A stretch of DNA of 47,607 bases from Cohnella thermotolerans DSM 17683 (GTDB lineage: Bacteria > Bacillota > Bacilli > Paenibacillales > Paenibacillaceae). The stretch covers positions 1 to 47,607 of the forward strand of contig NZ_AUCP01000053.1 in the NCBI RefSeq assembly GCF_000429825.1. The letters are read 5' to 3'. Of this stretch, positions 18,145-26,866 are shown piece by piece (the stretch's first letter is position 1; every line of letters starts with the position of its first letter). The notes beneath the pieces are model-generated. The model did not search any database, was not told the origin of the DNA, and worked only from the letters and a program-made list of their open reading frames with translations. The translations under genes and the position numbers were made by a program.

Positions 18145-19977
18145 TTATCCGAATTGGCTAGATAGCCACGATAAGGTGGAGTTGCTCTTGCTGATAGCTT
18201 CTTCCATGGCAGAGAACCGCTTATAGTAGTAATCCTCCTTAGCGCTGAGCTTATCGTTCATATCCAGAATGCTCGCCGATAAATCGTAAATTTGCTTGCC
18301 GAGCGTTGTTGTCGTGTCTGACTCTGACCCATTCACGCGTCCGGCTTCCTTCACCAAGGATGACAAAATACTGTTAGCCTTATTGTACATTCCTACAAAT
18401 ATGCCTTCCTGGCTGTCGATCCCGGTATTGCTGGTAAACAATTTGTTTACCGCATTCGGGTCAGCGGCTATGGCACTGCGCAGTTTATCCTCATCAAGCT
18501 CAATTTTTCCTTGATCTTCAGCGACATACACACCCGTAAAGGCTTTCGTCGTAATGCCGACGCTCATCAAAGAATTAAATTGACTGGATACGCCATCAAC
18601 CGTTTTATTTAACAGCGAACGCAACGAGTTCTTCGCATCGCGAAGTATAGATGAATTATGAAGCAACCCGATCTTTACCTTCGCTTCCCACAACTTGATG
18701 TCATCGTCACTCATTGCCGCTTTTTGATCGTCTGTCAGCGGGCTATAACCTTGTGTTCTCGTTTCGCTTAACCTTTTGTTGATAAGGTCGATGAGATCGT
18801 TATACGCGGTTATGAACTTCTTGACATTGTCGACGATGCTGTCCGGATCGCTCGCGACCGTGACTGTAATCGTATCTGTAGCCGACGCTTTGTTCAGGGT
18901 GTAAGTGATGCCATCCTTGGCGTAGACATTCGTAGAACTAGAGAATGCTACCAAGTCCAATTCCCCTTGTGCGTCCATGCCATAGACGTTCGTTCCTGAA
19001 GCGATTTGAAGCGCGTTCAGCAACCCGCCGCTATCATCAAGCTGCACTTGCTGGCTCGCTCCGGTCTGCTTACTTGTAAAGGTGAACTTATCGTTCACGG
19101 AATCGTATGACATCGTAACACCGGCTGCGGAAGCATTGACTTTGCTCATAATGGTCTGAAGCGAATCCGTTCCCGAATAATCGATCGTTACAGAATTTCC
19201 GCCATTCGTGACCGTTAGTATTCCGCCAGTGGAAGACAGGCCGGCTGCGAATTTATTCTGTTGTTGCAAGTCGTCCAGACTCAACGTCAGATTCAACCGG
19301 TACGATTGTCCGTCTGAAAATCCGAGATTAGCCAATGCTCCGGTCGCAATCTCGTAAGTAGACACTTGAGGTTTAAAGCCGTTAGTACCTGCTTGCGGAT
19401 CAAACGTCAACTGTCCTTGTCCGTTCAACCCGACGTTCAATTGACCGGTTCCGAAGGCTTTGTCCACTTGCTTCTGAAGCTCGGCTTGCAGGTCGGATGC
19501 CGTGTAATTGTCGCCGGGTGTCAGCGTGATGACCTTCACCGTATTATCCAGTTTGATAGCAATTTTGTCGTTTACACCTTGCGTAATCGTTGTTCCTTCT
19601 ACGTTCTTGGTTCCTGTCAATCCGAAATTGGTAATGCCGCTTGCACTGGAAGCCTTGGCGTAATCAGCCAATTGTGTTACCTTAAGCGTGTGTGTAGAAG
19701 GGCTCGTCACCTGCGTCGGTGCCACCGTTACATTGGTAGATGATGATGTAGCCTTCATCCCGGTCATTCGGCTACTATAACGAAGGTCGCTCATGACGTC
19801 GCGGAATGCCGATACCTTCGTATTGATTTCCCGATACAACTCCATCTGATAGGAAATCAAGTCCTTCTTCTGTTTCAGCTTGTCGACCGGAATCCTCTCG
19901 GCTTTCATCAAGTCGCTTACGAGCTTGTCGATGTCCATGCCCGAGCTTAGTCCGGTAATTCTCATGACCACGGCCAT
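18145..19977 (-). CDS. fliD: Flagellar filament cap protein FliD
   Basis: A 610-residue filament cap protein (HAP2). The N-terminus carries the FliD_N pattern, RITGLSSGMDIDKLVSDLMK and AERIPVDKLKQKKDLISYQM, then S/T-rich outer domains, and the C-terminal coiled coil NDKLSAKEDYYYKRFSAMEE close to the end. FliD is exported through the flagellar secretion apparatus and folds arriving flagellin at the tip. The upstream GT2 gene ends 71 bases before it. Length is within the family range. Confidence 0.95.
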   Translation of the reverse strand: MAVVMRITGLSSGMDIDKLVSDLMKAERIPVDKLKQKKDLISYQMELYREINTKVSAFRDVMSDLRYSSRMTGMKATSSSTNVTVAPTQVTSPSTHTLKVTQLADYAKASSASGITNFGLTGTKNVEGTTITQGVNDKIAIKLDNTVKVITLTPGDNYTASDLQAELQKQVDKAFGTGQLNVGLNGQGQLTFDPQAGTNGFKPQVSTYEIATGALANLGFSDGQSYRLNLTLSLDDLQQQNKFAAGLSSTGGILTVTNGGNSVTIDYSGTDSLQTIMSKVNASAAGVTMSYDSVNDKFTFTSKQTGASQQVQLDDSGGLLNALQIASGTNVYGMDAQGELDLVAFSSSTNVYAKDGITYTLNKASATDTITVTVASDPDSIVDNVKKFITAYNDLIDLINKRLSETRTQGYSPLTDDQKAAMSDDDIKLWEAKVKIGLLHNSSILRDAKNSLRSLLNKTVDGVSSQFNSLMSVGITTKAFTGVYVAEDQGKIELDEDKLRSAIAADPNAVNKLFTSNTGIDSQEGIFVGMYNKANSILSSLVKEAGRVNGSESDTTTTLGKQIYDLSASILDMNDKLSAKEDYYYKRFSAMEEAISKSNSTLSWLSSQFG

Positions 19978-20048
19978 TCTACCTCCTCGTTGCGAAATAT
20001 GCTCTATCTTTTATATCGTAAAAGTTGCGGAAATTTTTTAATTTATTT

Positions 20049-21107
20049 TCACTCATGCAGCATTTTTTTTAATCGTTCAGTAGCCGGAGCATAGCTATAT
20101 TGATTCGCCCGTTCGTAATAATGGATTGCTTTGTCCCGGTCTCCGACAATCTCGTAATAGACACCCATGTTGTAAGCCGCCTTATAGCTCCCTACGCCTT
20201 CAACCGTCGAGTAAATTTCCGTCTCCCCGATGTTGAGAGCGCGCTCATAATTCGGAACGATGCCGGACAGATCTCCAATGTCCATCGCCAGAATGGCCAG
20301 CAGGAACGGCAAGTCGGGAAAATTCGAATAATATTCGGCAAATGGTTGCAAAAAGGCATATGCCTGCTTACTGCAGCCTAGTTCTTTCAACGTATATCCA
20401 TATTGAACAAGCATAGGGGGGTAATAATAGTAGGAAAACTGTTCGAGGCGAATTCCCTCTTCAAACGCTTCTTGCGCTTTCGCATACTCCTTTTGGGAGT
20501 AATGGAGCTTACCTAGTTGGTACCACATATATCCGTTATCCGGGTTCTCTTTCAAACTCTTCTTATATAGCGATTGATATCGCTCGTATTTGCGAGCAGT
20601 TTGGTATATTTCTTTATCGTAACCGTAATGTTGAATGACAACACCGCTATGCAAGATGTCCGCTGGCAGCCCATTTTCATAGACTTGTTCGTGAACGGCT
20701 CCAAAGAACCGGAACTCCGGCCGATTGGGCAAAAGTCTTATCATCCGGTGCTGCGTCCAATCGCCGTCCGACCAATTCCGGATTCGCGCAGTGCCCGCTC
20801 GGCCCGGATGTTCGAGGTCGAACTTGCGAATTTGATCTTCGGCCCCGTCCTCCAATTTCTCATCAGCGTCGAGAATGAGGATGTAATCCCCCGTCGCATA
20901 CTTCATCGACTCATTTCTAGCCTCAGCGAAGTCATCGTTCCAAGAGGCAAAGAATACCTTGGCTCCATGCTGACGAGCTTCCTCGACAGTTCGGTCTTCC
21001 GAACCGGTATCGACGACTACTTTTTCAAAATGCGCAGGGATGCTGCTCAAAGCTTGTCCGATTCGGCCTTCCTCGTTGCGGGCAATCATACAGACGCTAA
21101 TTCGCAT
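20049..21107 (-). CDS. GT2-TPR glycosyltransferase, probable flagellin modifier
   Basis: A 352-residue protein placed between hag and fliD. ATG 21107 is chosen for its conserved start MRISVCMIARNEEGRIGQAL and a GAGG site upstream; the frame is open 13 codons further. The GT2 domain shows VVVDTGSEDRT, YILILDADEKLEDG and FFGAVHEQVY. Residues about 195-350 are TPR units such as GYMWYQLGKLHYSQKEYAKA and AAYNMGVYYEIVGDRDKAIH. Location and TPR part suggest that it glycosylates flagellin, the TPRs perhaps binding the protein substrate. This is inference; the donor sugar is unknown. Confidence 0.82.
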   Translation of the reverse strand: MRISVCMIARNEEGRIGQALSSIPAHFEKVVVDTGSEDRTVEEARQHGAKVFFASWNDDFAEARNESMKYATGDYILILDADEKLEDGAEDQIRKFDLEHPGRAGTARIRNWSDGDWTQHRMIRLLPNRPEFRFFGAVHEQVYENGLPADILHSGVVIQHYGYDKEIYQTARKYERYQSLYKKSLKENPDNGYMWYQLGKLHYSQKEYAKAQEAFEEGIRLEQFSYYYYPPMLVQYGYTLKELGCSKQAYAFLQPFAEYYSNFPDLPFLLAILAMDIGDLSGIVPNYERALNIGETEIYSTVEGVGSYKAAYNMGVYYEIVGDRDKAIHYYERANQYSYAPATERLKKMLHE

Positions 21108-21133
21108 TCTACGTCCTCGCTTTAAACAAGAAG

Positions 21134-21159
21134 GAAGCCCACACAAGACTGTGGGCTTC
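21134..21159 (-). terminator. Terminator after hag
   Basis: A 10-bp perfect stem (21150-21159 with 21134-21143), a 6-base loop and a following pyrimidine-rich CTTCTTGTTT stretch on the minus strand. It separates the abundant flagellin message from the downstream glycosyltransferase, whose start is 26 bases further on. Confidence 0.85.
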
Positions 21160-21184
21160 TTCTGAAGAATAATGGAATGTTTTA

Positions 21185-21997
21185 TTAACGAAGCAATTGC
21201 AGGACGCCTTGCGGAGCTTGGTTCGCTTGAGCCAACATCGCCGTGGAAGCTTGCTGAAGAATGTTGAACTTCGTGTAGTTCATCATTTCAGAAGCCATGT
21301 CGGTGTCGCGGATACGCGATTCTGCAGATTGCAGATTCTCCGCCGTCGTACCGATGTTGTTGTAGGCATGCTCCAGTTGGTTCTGGTACGCACCGAGCGT
21401 CGAACGATAGTCGTTAACCTTACCAATGGCAGTGTCAACTTTGGCCATCTCAGCAGCTGCGGACGATTGCGACAGAGAACTGCTGAGGCCCAATACGCTT
21501 GCGTCGATGTTGATTCCCGAGAAGTCGACGATGACAGACTCGGAAGCGGTGCCGCCAAGCTGGATCGTCACAGAGGCGAGGCTTCCGTCGAGCAGCGTGA
21601 TGCCGTTGAACTTCGTGCTGTTGGCGATGTTCGTGATGGCGTTGGCCAGGCTTTGGTATTCCTTCGACATTGCGGCAACGTCGGAAGCGTTGTACGTGCC
21701 GTTCCCGGCTTGAACCGTCAGTTCCTTCATGCGGGTCAGCATGTCGGAAACTTCCGTCATGGCACCTTCCGCCGTTTGAACGAGAGAAATGCCGTCTTGC
21801 GCATTGCGTGCGCCTTGGTTCAGCGCTTTAATTTGAGCGCGCATCTTCTCGGAGATCGACAGACCCGCCGCATCGTCTGCTGCACGGTTGATCCGATAGC
21901 CGGAAGACAGCTTCTCACTGGACTTGCCTTGCTGGGTGTTGTTGAACGCCAAGTTGCGATGAGCATTCATGGCATTCAGATTGTGGTTGATAATCAT
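21185..21997 (-). CDS. hag: Flagellin
   Basis: A 270-residue short flagellin. The N-terminal D0/D1 part (MIINHNLNAMNAHRNLAFNN, AADDAAGLSISEKMRAQIKA) and the C-terminal part (RIRDTDMASEMMNYTKFNIL, ending QAPQGVLQLLR) are fully conserved. Only about 60 residues lie between them, so there is no large surface domain. Ser/Thr-rich segments in the middle are possible glycosylation sites. A sigma-D promoter, hairpins of the CsrA-site type, and csrA-fliW upstream point to the FliW-CsrA partner-switch control known in Bacillus subtilis. Confidence 0.97.
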   Translation of the reverse strand: MIINHNLNAMNAHRNLAFNNTQQGKSSEKLSSGYRINRAADDAAGLSISEKMRAQIKALNQGARNAQDGISLVQTAEGAMTEVSDMLTRMKELTVQAGNGTYNASDVAAMSKEYQSLANAITNIANSTKFNGITLLDGSLASVTIQLGGTASESVIVDFSGINIDASVLGLSSSLSQSSAAAEMAKVDTAIGKVNDYRSTLGAYQNQLEHAYNNIGTTAENLQSAESRIRDTDMASEMMNYTKFNILQQASTAMLAQANQAPQGVLQLLR

Positions 21998-22023
21998 GAT
22001 TCATTTCCTCCCTGAATTAAATT

Positions 22024-22060
22024 ATCCACTTCCATGTGGATGCGTAGGCGTCCCGCCTAC
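22024..22060 (-). promoter_or_regulatory. hag leader: tandem GGA-loop hairpins, probable CsrA sites
   Basis: The hag 5' leader holds two hairpins. The first (22060-22055 with 22049-22044) presents GGGAC in its loop; the second (22041-22036 with 22029-22024) presents AUGGAA. A third GGA lies in the ribosome site just before ATG 21997. CsrA binds GGA, preferably in hairpin loops, and dimers bridge two sites. The arrangement agrees with CsrA repression of hag in Bacillus, though the first hairpin is an addition I infer from sequence. Confidence 0.75.
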
Positions 22061-22068
22061 ATTATCTA

Positions 22069-22095
22069 ATATCGGAGGAGGCCCCCTTTTTTTTA
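22069..22095 (-). promoter_or_regulatory. Sigma-D promoter of hag
   Basis: On the minus strand TAAA (22095-22092), 15 bases, then TCCGATAT (22076-22069). This matches the sigma-D consensus TAAA-N15-GCCGATAT at all but one position. The start of transcription would lie near 22062, giving a leader of about 65 bases. Confidence 0.88.
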
Positions 22096-22149
22096 ATAGC
22101 ATTTCGTTTTTTTATTCTATAAATCGATGGAAAATTGAACATTTCGCCG

Positions 22150-22392
22150 CTACTCGCCCGTATTTTTGGTCCTCAATGACCAGGACTTGAGATCCTCCAG
22201 ATCGACATGGGCATTCAATGACATATTATTGGTCAAGCGAACTTCTTCAAGTACTTCCTTACGGGCAATATTAAACTCCTTCGGCGCAACAATTCCAAGC
22301 TTCACTTGCTCCCCTTCAATTGCGGTCACAAAGATCTCGATGTCGTTGTTAATGACGATAGATTGGCCGCGCCTTCGACTCAGAATAAGCAT
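22150..22392 (-). CDS. csrA: Carbon storage regulator CsrA
   Basis: An 80-residue RNA-binding protein beginning MLILSRRRGQSIVINNDIEI, with the strand that contacts GGA RNA and the core VKLGIVAPKEFNIARKEVLE. In Gram-positive bacteria CsrA blocks hag translation and is held off by FliW. It begins 4 bases after the fliW stop, so the two are made together. The C-terminal tail is slightly longer than in Bacillus subtilis. Confidence 0.96.
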   Translation of the reverse strand: MLILSRRRGQSIVINNDIEIFVTAIEGEQVKLGIVAPKEFNIARKEVLEEVRLTNNMSLNAHVDLEDLKSWSLRTKNTGE

Positions 22393-22396
22393 TCTC

Positions 22397-22810
22397 TTAC
22401 GCCCCTTCGTTCCGGATCGGGAACAGCCTGGATTGCGCTTGGTACGGCGATCCGTTCAGAATAATTTGCCTGGCCAACCCGTGGATCACATTAATGATGA
22501 GAGGAGCGATCATATTTACCGTCGATTCTTCAAACGGTTTTCTCACATTCATTATGGAGAACACCAGAACATCATGGGGCGATTCAATACGCAGTTCCCG
22601 AGCCAAGTCCTCCGTTAGTTGAAATTCGTATTTCTGATCAACCTCAAAAGGCGATATGACAACAAATTCAAATTCCTCTCGCTCCTTACTCTTCAGCAAG
22701 AAAAAGGGATGGTTCCCTTCGACCTTCTCTAGTGCGAAGTAACGCAACGATTCAAATCCGAAAATGCTTCCGTTGAAGTCAATATTGCTAAGATTGATCT
22801 CAGGTTGCAC
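22397..22810 (-). CDS. fliW: Flagellar assembly factor FliW
   Basis: A 137-residue protein. The pattern FGFESLRYFALEKVEGNHPF, ISPFEVDQKYEFQL and the C-terminal segment NMIAPLIINVIHGLARQIIL are typical of FliW. GTG 22810 follows GGAGG by eight bases. FliW binds either flagellin or CsrA: when flagellin is exported, free FliW sequesters CsrA and releases hag translation. Confidence 0.95.
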   Translation of the reverse strand: MQPEINLSNIDFNGSIFGFESLRYFALEKVEGNHPFFLLKSKEREEFEFVVISPFEVDQKYEFQLTEDLARELRIESPHDVLVFSIMNVRKPFEESTVNMIAPLIINVIHGLARQIILNGSPYQAQSRLFPIRNEGA

Positions 22811-22863
22811 AGCTCAGACCTCCTTCAATAAAAAACAATGCCACGGCGTCCGCCATAGCATTC

Positions 22864-23433
22864 TTAACGATATAGATCGTATGTAGACACGGAAATCTGG
22901 ATCGAGTTTTTCTGCCGCAAGTAAATTTCCGTCTTGCCCTGCTGCGTCTGAATATCCGGCTTGTGCGGCGTATATTGAATTTCGGGACGAAAAGCTTGGA
23001 TGTCGGTATGTACGGCGCCGGGATCGTAATGAACTCTGACATTGTCATAGCCCGGACTCACCGCACGGTAATCGACCTGACTGCGGCGGAACACGTGCTC
23101 CCTGGCCAGGTCGGCGAAAGCATTCCGGGGATTCGTGATCTGGGCCATTCTGGCCCCTTCCTCTACCATCCTCCCTAGCTGTTGAAGGAACACTTCCTTC
23201 ATCTGTCCGTTTACGTAGCTGCTCCATTCCAGATTCGGTCCCATCATCAGCGCATGTTGCGCCTGCGACGAATCAATCCCCAGCTTTGCGGGTTCCTTGG
23301 AAAACTCCATGCGGGCGGGAGGCTGCTCGATCTGCAGTTCCCCGGGCGGGGATTGCATCTGCTGGCGCGTCGGAGTTGTCTGGATGCCGATCTCGGCATA
23401 CGTCTGGCGGATCGACAATCGAAGATCGTTCAT
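22864..23433 (-). CDS. DUF6470 (YviE-like) flagellar operon protein
   Basis: A 189-residue protein of unknown function located between flgL and fliW, the position of yviE in Bacillus. Recognisable pieces are LRLSIRQTYAEIGIQT at the N-terminus, GRMVEEGARMAQITNPRNAF in the middle and PEIQYTPHKPDIQTQQGK near the end. It is rich in Gln and Pro and has no signal peptide. It follows the flgL stop by 30 bases. Confidence 0.8.
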   Translation of the reverse strand: MNDLRLSIRQTYAEIGIQTTPTRQQMQSPPGELQIEQPPARMEFSKEPAKLGIDSSQAQHALMMGPNLEWSSYVNGQMKEVFLQQLGRMVEEGARMAQITNPRNAFADLAREHVFRRSQVDYRAVSPGYDNVRVHYDPGAVHTDIQAFRPEIQYTPHKPDIQTQQGKTEIYLRQKNSIQISVSTYDLYR

Positions 23434-23463
23434 ACAGCAACCTCTTTTCTCCCTTGGTTTAGA

Positions 23464-24363
23464 TTATCGCAAGTAATCGATCAAAGTAGGTTGGATAATC
23501 TTCGCGCCTGTAGACAAAGCGGCCTGATAGACATTCTGATTGACATTAAAATTCATAATCGTCTCGGCAATGTCCGCATCTTCCACATTGCTCTGGAGCT
23601 CCGTCAGATTCTGCGTCAAATCCTGATTCCGCTGATCGATCAGATCCACGCGATTTGTACGGGCTCCAACCTCGGAACGAATATTAATAATTTTATCATA
23701 GCGTGACTGAAGTTGAGCGGCGGCGGCGCTCAAATTCGAGCTGTTGGACGGAGCCGTCAATGCGCTTTGAATATCTTTGAGAATTTTGAACAGATTGTCC
23801 GAATCTTTGGATGAGCCGAACACCTCGTCTCCGGTTATATTAATCGGGATTTCCACGCCTGCGGAAAATTGCATATAAAATTTCTGCGTATCGGTGTCCT
23901 GCTTATCGGCGTTCGCCGCGTCATACGGCTGTTTATCGGTCATTTGTCCGTTAAAGATGTACTTTCCGTTCAACTGGTCGTTCCCGATGGCAACCGCCTG
24001 GTCATAGATTTGGGACACCTCTTTATTAATAGCGTCAAGTGCGCTCTGTGGATTCGTCCCGTTCAGCGCCTGCGTCGTCAGCTCCTGGACGCGTTGCACG
24101 AGATCGTTCAATTGTCCGAGCACGGTATCTGTATGATCCAGTTGCGATTTGGCAGTCGCTATATTCTTGTCATATTGCGCATTCATCGCCAATTCGCTGC
24201 GATACCGCAACGAATAAGTAATCCCTGCCGGATCATCGGACGGTTTGTTCAGCTTGCGGCCGGTTGACAGCATGTACTGGTCCTGATCCAATCGAGTCAG
24301 GTTGTGGTTAATGTTCCGCATGAGGTTGTTATGCATCATCCCCGGCGTTACCCGAAGTGCCAT
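23464..24363 (-). CDS. flgL: Flagellar hook-associated protein 3
   Basis: A 299-residue hook-filament junction protein. The N-terminal flagellin-like helix TPGMMHNNLMRNINHNLTRL and LSTGRKLNKPSDDPAGITYS, plus the C-terminal VEDADIAETIMNFNVNQNVY, identify FlgL. It is exported and assembles on FlgK before the filament. It starts 42 bases after the flgK stop. Confidence 0.95.
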   Translation of the reverse strand: MALRVTPGMMHNNLMRNINHNLTRLDQDQYMLSTGRKLNKPSDDPAGITYSLRYRSELAMNAQYDKNIATAKSQLDHTDTVLGQLNDLVQRVQELTTQALNGTNPQSALDAINKEVSQIYDQAVAIGNDQLNGKYIFNGQMTDKQPYDAANADKQDTDTQKFYMQFSAGVEIPINITGDEVFGSSKDSDNLFKILKDIQSALTAPSNSSNLSAAAAQLQSRYDKIINIRSEVGARTNRVDLIDQRNQDLTQNLTELQSNVEDADIAETIMNFNVNQNVYQAALSTGAKIIQPTLIDYLR

Positions 24364-24405
24364 TGCGCTGATCCCCTTTCAGTTAGTAAATCTGTAAGCC
24401 ACTAA

Positions 24406-25926
24406 TCACAATCCGACCCTGCCCATGCCGTTGATCACCCTGTCCAACGTCTCGTCGATCGTCGTCATGAAGCGCGCCGCGGCGGAATAAGCGTGTTGGT
24501 ATTTGATCAAATCCGACATTTCCTCGTCGAGCGAAACACCGCTGACGGACTGACGTTGGCTGTCGACTTGAGACACGATATCCTGTTGATTCGTCGCTTG
24601 CCGAGTCGCCTCCTGCGATTGAACGCCTAATTGTCCTAACATGGATGCGTAGAAGTCGTCGATCGTACCGGTCGTGATGCCGTTGCCGGTGGAAGTCGCG
24701 GTGAACTTGAAGGAAGTGTTCTTCAGTCCGGCCATTAGATTTGCAAGCGTATTGTTCCCCTTCACCGTCTCGTTCGTGCCGCCGGATGCGTCCGTCCGCA
24801 TCGAGGTCGCGATCTGCATCGGATCGTCCGCGATCGCCTTGTTGAGTTGGATGCTGGCCGCCGTAATCGGTCCGCTGCTGGAGGTGAAGAAGTCCCCCGC
24901 CAAAGTCGGCGGATTCGTGAACAGGTAGCCGAGCTTATGGAGACCGTTGATCCCTTTGACCGTCACCTGCTGGTCCGCGCTTAAGGTCGCCCCTTGGTAG
25001 GTGGATCCCGCAGGGATGGTGACGGTGATCTCCCCGTTAACCAACGTATCGGCCAGCGCATTAAGCTGATCCTGATAGTCCTTCACGTACCGGTCCCGGG
25101 AAATAATCAACCCGGCGACTTCGCCGCCGTTCAGCCCGCCCGCAGCGAATTCCGACTCCAGCGCCGCGCTGGTTACCGTTCCGGCCTGGTTGCCGTCGAC
25201 GAGCGTCAAGCCGCCGGTCGAAACGGTGTAGCCTTCCGGATTTTTGACCACGGTCACGTTGACAAGTTGCGAGAGTTGGTCGACCAAATAATCGCGCTGA
25301 TCGTACAGATCGTTCGGATTGTCGCCAATGGACTCCAGACGGTGGATTTCGTCATTGAGGCTTGCGATGGAGGTGGAGATCGAATTGATCTGGTCGGCCT
25401 TGGTGGCGATATTGGACGTCAAGTCGTCGCTTAAATCGCTCAAATGCTTGCTCGTCTGGTTAAAGGCGTCCACCAGCGCAAGCGCGTTCTCGCGTACGAT
25501 TTTCCGTCCGGTCACGCTCTCCGGATCTTTTGCCAGGTCGGTCCAGGACGTCCAGAAGTTGTCGAACACCGTCCGTATTCCCGAATCCGAAGGCTCGTTA
25601 AAAATCGTCTCCAGCTTGGACAGCGTATCGGATTGAATGCTCCAACTGCCCAGGCTTCGATTCGCGTTGCGGTATTGGTCGTCCAAGAACTGCTCCCGGA
25701 TTCGCGTGATCGAAGTGAATTCGACCCCCATGCCGAGCTGGCCGGGCGTATTGCTTCGCATAAGACCCGGCGCTTCGATCGGACGGCTCTCGATCAGGTT
25801 GACCCGTTGACGGGAGTACCCCGGCGTATTGGCGTTCGCAATATTGTGGCCGGTCGTATTCAGCAAGGCCTGCTCGGTAAACAAACTTCGTTTGGCAACT
25901 TCTATCGCGTGAAAAGTCGATCTCAT
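24406..25926 (-). CDS. flgK: Flagellar hook-associated protein 1
   Basis: A 506-residue junction protein. The N-terminus has the rod/hook signature LLNTTGHNIANANTPGYSRQ; the C-terminus has SGVSLDEEMSDLIKYQHAYS and RFMTTIDETLDRVI. Residues about 120-220 carry TDLAKDPESVTGRKIVRENA and the coiled region typical of FlgK. It is the first structural component laid on the hook. It begins 13 bases after the flgN stop. Confidence 0.96.
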   Translation of the reverse strand: MRSTFHAIEVAKRSLFTEQALLNTTGHNIANANTPGYSRQRVNLIESRPIEAPGLMRSNTPGQLGMGVEFTSITRIREQFLDDQYRNANRSLGSWSIQSDTLSKLETIFNEPSDSGIRTVFDNFWTSWTDLAKDPESVTGRKIVRENALALVDAFNQTSKHLSDLSDDLTSNIATKADQINSISTSIASLNDEIHRLESIGDNPNDLYDQRDYLVDQLSQLVNVTVVKNPEGYTVSTGGLTLVDGNQAGTVTSAALESEFAAGGLNGGEVAGLIISRDRYVKDYQDQLNALADTLVNGEITVTIPAGSTYQGATLSADQQVTVKGINGLHKLGYLFTNPPTLAGDFFTSSSGPITAASIQLNKAIADDPMQIATSMRTDASGGTNETVKGNNTLANLMAGLKNTSFKFTATSTGNGITTGTIDDFYASMLGQLGVQSQEATRQATNQQDIVSQVDSQRQSVSGVSLDEEMSDLIKYQHAYSAAARFMTTIDETLDRVINGMGRVGL

Positions 25927-25939
25927 CGTTCATGCACCT

Positions 25940-26440
25940 CTATACTTTTGTGTTGTACAAGCCCCCGCGCATGTAATCCCGCGAGTGAGCCGCCGGGTTG
26001 CGATAGATATAATCATCGTCCCGCTGGGGAGACAGAACCTCGATCGAGAAATTCACGTAGTCGATCGACATCTTCAGCAGCTGCTGGTTGAGATCGTTCA
26101 ATTGCCGAAGCCGTTCCAGCCGTTCTCTCAGCCTCGCCTCCGCCTGTTGCAGCCGAACCCGTTGATCGGGGTTGAAAACGACGCCGTACAACCGATTAAG
26201 CGTAACTCCCTCGGACGCGTTAAACCCATGATCGGAGAGCACTTGTACGGACCGTTCATGCCGTTGGCGATCCAGCTCCGCTATCCTTGCGATGAGCTTC
26301 GATTCGCTTGCCGTCACGCGGGAAAGGGCGTCAATATCGTTGGCGATGATAGCCGCCTTCTTCGTCTCAGCGCACTCGATCAATTGCTCGTGCACCTCGG
26401 CCAACTGCTCCAACACTTCGATGACTCGATCGACGGCCAA
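25940..26440 (-). CDS. flgN: Flagellar export chaperone FlgN
   Basis: A 166-residue helical protein. TTG 26440 is preferred because a GGTGGAGAGGGG stretch precedes it; an alternative GTG at 26491, five bases from the flgM stop, would add 17 residues but lacks a good ribosome site. The family pattern VLEQLAEVHEQLIECAETKK and LNDLNQQLLKMSIDYVNFSI is visible. FlgN binds FlgK and FlgL in the cytosol before export. Confidence 0.88.
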   Translation of the reverse strand: MAVDRVIEVLEQLAEVHEQLIECAETKKAAIIANDIDALSRVTASESKLIARIAELDRQRHERSVQVLSDHGFNASEGVTLNRLYGVVFNPDQRVRLQQAEARLRERLERLRQLNDLNQQLLKMSIDYVNFSIEVLSPQRDDDYIYRNPAAHSRDYMRGGLYNTKV

Positions 26441-26495
26441 TGCCCCTCTCCACCTTTGCTCCATGATGTTCCAAGTCGTCTTCTCGTACACGGTC

Positions 26496-26750
26496 CTACT
26501 TCAAGAAAGGAAGCAGCTTCTCGGCAAGCTTGCCCGCATCAACGTGATAAGTGCCGGCCTGAACGGACTTCTTCAGTTCCTCGATCTTCTGGTCGCGTTG
26601 GGATTTGCCATTGGACAGCATCTCCAGCGCTTCCGCCGAAAACTCCACCTGGTCGGTCTGCCGCTTGCGCCCGTTCGCATCCGTCCTGTATGCACTTTTC
26701 AATGAATAGGGATTGGCGGCGCCGATCCTCTGAGACTCGTTGATCTTCAT
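26496..26750 (-). CDS. flgM: Anti-sigma factor FlgM
   Basis: An 84-residue protein. The second ATG (26750) is chosen since GAGGTG is seven bases ahead of it and too close to the first ATG. The C-terminal half, QVEFSAEALEMLS then KIEELKKSVQAGTYHVDAGK and LAEKLLPFL, is the sigma-D-binding region. FlgM holds sigma-D inactive until the hook is complete and FlgM is secreted. It is preceded by its own sigma-D promoter. Confidence 0.94.
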   Translation of the reverse strand: MKINESQRIGAANPYSLKSAYRTDANGRKRQTDQVEFSAEALEMLSNGKSQRDQKIEELKKSVQAGTYHVDAGKLAEKLLPFLK

Positions 26751-26770
26751 GGCCATTCACCTCGACAAAT

Positions 26771-26802
26771 AAAAAACCGATAATCTTTAGTGATATTATC
26801 GG
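26771..26802 (-). terminator. Terminator after yvyF, overlapping the flgM promoter
   Basis: On the minus strand CCGATAAT (26802-26795) pairs with ATTATCGG (26784-26777) across a 10-base loop, followed by six T residues. It would stop transcripts coming from yvyF, while the left arm of the stem is also the sigma-D -10 box of flgM. Confidence 0.75.
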
Positions 26803-26823
26803 CCGTTCTATATCAAATTTTTA
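26796..26823 (-). promoter_or_regulatory. Sigma-D promoter of flgM
   Basis: TAAA (26823-26820), 16 bases, then GCCGATAA (26803-26796) on the minus strand, close to the sigma-D consensus. As in Bacillus subtilis, flgM would be autoregulated through sigma-D. Confidence 0.75.
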
Positions 26824-26866
26824 TAGACAAATCAATATCTTTCTATCCATCGCTGGAAGCTTCTGT

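Noticed and set aside
21197..22015. A 272-codon plus-strand frame opposite hag
   Set aside because: It lies exactly over the highly conserved flagellin gene, is rich in Arg and Val without domain pattern and has no ribosome site.
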